Origin: Candidatus Poribacteria bacterium
GTDB taxonomy: Bacteria > Poribacteria > WGA-4E > B28-G17
NCBI GenBank assembly: GCA_003645735.1
Contig: QNBQ01000075.1
Coordinates: forward strand, 1 to 7,219
DNA length: 7,219 nucleotides
Direction: 5' to 3'
Shown here: piece by piece, positions 4,956 to 7,219 of the stretch
Layout: every line of letters begins with the position of its first letter
How positions within the stretch are numbered: the stretch's first letter is position 1
Translations under genes and position numbers: made by a program
The notes under the pieces: generated by a model
Databases searched by the model: none
The model's input: the letters and a program-made list of their open reading frames with translations, nothing else
Told to the model about the DNA's origin: nothing

Positions 4956-5858
4956 TCAGACGAGCGCCCAGGCTTCGATGAGCGTTCTTTTGGCGTTGGC
5001 TATGACCAGCTCGGGATCCTCCCCCTCCATCGGCTTGACCTCGAAGCTGACTATCGGGGGATCCTCGGGGTTGAGGAAGCCGATCTCAAGCAGCGCATCC
5101 AGGAACTCGGCCACCTCCTCCACGTCGTTCTCGCCGCCCTCTATCCCGAACCTGGGGTGCTGATCCCCGTAGGCGGGGTGGTTCGGGTCGAGCACGCAGT
5201 TGCCGATGTGGGCGTGGACCAAGTAATCCTTGACCGCCCAGACCGACTCGTAGGGCGTCTCCTTCAGCAGCGGCATGTGGGACAGATCTACCATCAGCCC
5301 GAAGTTGGCCCTGTTGACCGCTTTGGCGAACCGGGCGGCGTATTCGGACGGGCCTATAAGCGCCTTCTTGTCCACATCCCTGTCGAACGTCTCCAGGGTT
5401 ATCCCCATCCCCTTCGTCGCCGCGTAATCACATAGCTCCTGAACGGTTTTCACCAGCGCCTCGAAGGCCGCCTCTCTTTCCTCATCGCCCGGATCCTTCC
5501 CGCTCAGGAAGGCCATCCTCTTGGCGCCCATCTCATGCGCCATATCTATCTGCTCCTTGAGAACCCTGACCGCCTCCTTTCGCTCCTCCTCGTCCAGCGA
5601 GTTGGGGTTGAGCGGGGTGAGCAACACGGCGGGCTGGGCGCCGTATGCGACCGTCATCTTGCTGACCCGGAGTATCTTTTTGACCTCCTCCCTGACCTGA
5701 GGGTCTTTGATCCAGGTTATCTCGATCGCCGTGAAGAACTCGTCCTCGGCGATCTTCTTGACCGTCTCGACTATAGGCCCCTCTCCCCTTATCGTCTCGG
5801 GGAAGGCCATGAAGTGGATTATCCCGACCTTCATGTAGGCATGGATCGGCTCCTTCAT
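4956..5858 (-). CDS. Xylose-isomerase-like TIM-barrel protein (sugar phosphate isomerase/epimerase family)
   Basis: A 300-residue protein of the AP-endonuclease-2/xylose-isomerase-like TIM-barrel superfamily, whose members use a divalent metal to isomerise or epimerise sugars, inosose and related polyols. Candidate metal ligands fall where the family has them: E156 in LETFD, D191 and H194 in MVDLSHM, H217 in HAHIGN and E273 in SFEVKP. D232 and H234 in DQHPRFG are further candidates for the active site. The first barrel strand is KVGIIHFMAF at 10-19. Length is typical. The ATG at 5858 overlaps the stop of the upstream Uma2 gene (ATGA), with a GGAGGAG purine run just before it. An ATG at residue 9 is possible, but its nearest AAGGAG is 15 nt away. 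No signal peptide or membrane segment is seen. The substrate cannot be read from the sequence; an intracellular sugar or hydroxy-acid precursor would fit the neighbours, but that is conjecture. Confidence 0.88.
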   Translation of the reverse strand: MKEPIHAYMKVGIIHFMAFPETIRGEGPIVETVKKIAEDEFFTAIEITWIKDPQVREEVKKILRVSKMTVAYGAQPAVLLTPLNPNSLDEEERKEAVRVLKEQIDMAHEMGAKRMAFLSGKDPGDEEREAAFEALVKTVQELCDYAATKGMGITLETFDRDVDKKALIGPSEYAARFAKAVNRANFGLMVDLSHMPLLKETPYESVWAVKDYLVHAHIGNCVLDPNHPAYGDQHPRFGIEGGENDVEEVAEFLDALLEIGFLNPEDPPIVSFEVKPMEGEDPELVIANAKRTLIEAWALV

Positions 5859-6499
5859 CTCTCCTCCTCCTCGATGATCTCAAGGGCTTCCAAAACCTTT
5901 GGCATTCCCTCAGGCTCGGCGAACAGCCATTCGGTTTTCAGCCAGAACCCTTCGACCGCCTCCGACCTCAAAACCCCGCCCTCGATCGGGATCGGCTCAT
6001 ACACGCCCCCTTCGCCGAGCCTGAACGCCTTGACCTTCCGCCCTCTCCTATCGATCACCCAAAGCTCCCCGACCCCTAGCCTCTCATATTTGACCTGCTT
6101 CCTGATCAGCTCGGGCTCCGACTCGCTCGGCGAGACGATCTCCACCACTAGATCTGGCGGCCCGGCTATCTTGGTCTTTTGAATGATCCCCAACCTGTCA
6201 GATCTTATGAACAGCACGTCCGGCATCAGGCCGGTGTAGGGATCGACCTGCACGAGGCTTCTCGATCCGAGGACGACCCCCAGGCCCCGTTTCTCAACGT
6301 AGATCTTAAGCAGGCTCAGAAGGAAGGCGCACAACGCCTCGTGATCATATCCGGCCGCCATGGCGAAGACCACCGTTCCGTCCACCAGCTCCGCCGAGGC
6401 GTCCTCATCGAACATCCCCAAAAACTCATCCACCGTTATGGGCCGGTCGGCGCATCCGACCGAGCTTTCGACCCTCACCGTTCGAAGCGACAGGGGCAT
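5855..6499 (-). CDS. Uma2-family PD-(D/E)XK nuclease-like protein
   Basis: A 214-residue Uma2/DUF820 protein, a family with a restriction-endonuclease-like fold that is greatly expanded in cyanobacteria, Chloroflexi and several uncultured phyla and whose cellular role is unclear. Visible family features are ITVDEF (21-26), ELVDG (37-41), MPDVLFI with D94 (92-98), DLVVEIVSPS with E120 (116-125), and the basic stretch RKQVKYERLGVGELWVID (133-150). D94, E120 and one of the lysines 134/137 are the likely catalytic set, so it appears intact. The ATG at 6499 has AGGAGG about 13 nt upstream, rather far, with no better in-frame start nearby. It lies 21 nt after the phosphofructokinase gene and overlaps the next gene by 4 nt, so it is embedded in a metabolic operon and not paired with an antitoxin or methylase. 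DNA cleavage is inferred from the family only. Confidence 0.87.
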   Translation of the reverse strand: MPLSLRTVRVESSVGCADRPITVDEFLGMFDEDASAELVDGTVVFAMAAGYDHEALCAFLLSLLKIYVEKRGLGVVLGSRSLVQVDPYTGLMPDVLFIRSDRLGIIQKTKIAGPPDLVVEIVSPSESEPELIRKQVKYERLGVGELWVIDRRGRKVKAFRLGEGGVYEPIPIEGGVLRSEAVEGFWLKTEWLFAEPEGMPKVLEALEIIEEEER

Positions 6500-6520
6500 C
6501 GCCCAGGGCCCACCTCCTCT

Positions 6521-7219
6521 TCAAATCGTCACCGGAATTCTCTCCAACCTGACGTATTCCGGCAGGGGGTCGCCGATGAGCGGCCTCACATACTCCAGGA
6601 ACTCCTCCGTCACGAAGTTGCCCTCCTCGTTTATGAACTCGTCCGGCACCTTCTTCTCCCTGTTCGCCACGAACTCCAGCTCGACCGTCCCAGTCGTGCA
6701 CCTGTAGGGGCGGTTCGACTCCCTCACCAGGGTCACCATCACGTCGGTGACCCCCTGAACGGCCAGCTCGACGGCCTTGGCCCCGACCATATAAGCCTCC
6801 TCCAGATCGACCCTGGAGGCCAGCAGTATGGAGTTCCTCTGGATGGTTCCGGGCTTGTCGAACCTGGCCTTTATCTTCAGCTCGGTCGCTATCAGATCGC
6901 ACAGATAGGCCGCCACCCCGCCGAGCTGTTTGTGGCCGAACTTATCGACGTCCACCGCCCTGCTGGATGCCACCAGGTATTCGCCCTTCTCGTCCTTGAG
7001 GCCCTCGCAGACCGTTATGAGGCAGTAGCCCAGCTTGGAGTATACCCTGTCCACGTCGGCCAGGAACTTCTCCTTGTTGAACGGCCTCTCGGGCAGGTAG
7101 ATGAGGTGTGGGGCGCTCTCCTCGGAGTCCTTGGCCAGGGCGGTCGCCGCGGTTATCCAGCCGGTGTTCCTGCCCATCGTCTCGATTATCTTGACGTTGT
7201 CGACCACGCCTATCGCCTC
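6521..7219 (-). CDS. Phosphofructokinase family protein, probably PPi-dependent; N-terminus outside window
   Basis: The open frame enters from the right edge and gives 232 C-terminal residues, beginning EAIGVVDNVKIIE. Fructose-6-phosphate-binding elements of the PfkA/Pfp family are present: MGRNTGW (15-21 of the visible part), ITVCEGL (68-74, aligning with the family's substrate-contacting glutamate) and TIQR (125-128, with the arginine that contacts the phosphate). YLPERPF and KFGHKQLGG, with an insert before TIQR, resemble the longer PPi-using clade more than E. coli PfkA. The residues that decide between ATP and PPi (the GGDD region) lie outside the window, so cofactor use is inferred. A GTG at 7207 lies inside the conserved MGR-proximal strand and cannot be the true start. 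It is the most upstream gene seen of the minus-strand run and probably feeds glycolysis or gluconeogenesis. Confidence 0.88.
   Translation of the reverse strand, partial: EAIGVVDNVKIIETMGRNTGWITAATALAKDSEESAPHLIYLPERPFNKEKFLADVDRVYSKLGYCLITVCEGLKDEKGEYLVASSRAVDVDKFGHKQLGGVAAYLCDLIATELKIKARFDKPGTIQRNSILLASRVDLEEAYMVGAKAVELAVQGVTDVMVTLVRESNRPYRCTTGTVELEFVANREKKVPDEFINEEGNFVTEEFLEYVRPLIGDPLPEYVRLERIPVTI

Noticed and set aside
3968..4981. Plus-strand open frame of 337 codons
   Set aside because: It is antisense to etfB and the etfA 5' end, has low-complexity basic composition and no family features.
5855..6499. Uma2 gene as part of a toxin-antitoxin or restriction-modification pair
   Set aside because: No antitoxin-like or methyltransferase gene is adjacent; both neighbours are metabolic enzymes.
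7205..7207. GTG at 7207 as the start of the phosphofructokinase gene
   Set aside because: It lies inside a conserved strand just before MGRNTGW, and the frame continues open to the window edge. The gene is truncated by the window.

Overview
The window looks like a piece of a bacterial chromosome. It has trigger factor, bacterial-type tRNAs and a sigma-70-like promoter. It is GC-rich, and AGG/AGA (Arg) and ATA (Ile) codons are visibly common. Every supported gene lies on the minus strand, so transcription runs from right to left. The phylum cannot be fixed from this sequence. A Uma2-family protein next to a xylose-isomerase-like TIM-barrel protein, together with the codon style, would fit an uncultured lineage such as Candidatus Poribacteria or a relative, but that is a low-confidence guess.

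Right part (about 7219 down to 1676): five tightly packed genes. In transcription order they are the C-terminal part of a phosphofructokinase (probably the PPi-dependent type), a Uma2-family PD-(D/E)XK protein, a xylose-isomerase-like TIM-barrel protein, then etfB, etfA and a GlcD-type FAD-linked 2-hydroxyacid dehydrogenase. Junctions are 21 nt, an ATGA overlap, about 55 nt containing a strong UUCG hairpin, 1 nt, and a GTGA overlap. The last three genes have the same order as lctB-lctC-lctD, the electron-confurcating lactate dehydrogenase of Acetobacterium woodii. The EtfA here has no N-terminal ferredoxin domain. The likely product is a soluble complex in which the GlcD subunit oxidises a 2-hydroxyacid (lactate or glycolate type) and passes electrons to the EtfAB heterodimer.

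Middle part (about 1660 down to 1017): a clear sigma-70 promoter drives six tRNA genes in the order Pro(UGG), Arg(UCU), His(GUG), Arg(UCG), Lys(CUU), Leu(UAG). Four of the six encode the 3' CCA. Arg(UCG) and Pro(UGG) do not.

Left part (936 to the left edge): the trigger factor gene tig, cut by the window edge. Its best start is a TTG with a near-perfect Shine-Dalgarno sequence. A tRNA cluster in front of tig recalls the tRNA-tig-clpP-clpX-lon arrangement of several bacterial groups, so clpP/clpX would be expected beyond the left edge.

No mobile element, CRISPR array or obviously novel defence system is visible. The points most worth a second look are the EtfBA-GlcD complex and its unknown substrate, the Uma2 gene embedded by translational coupling in a metabolic operon, and the recurrent UUCG-type hairpins directly after stop codons.
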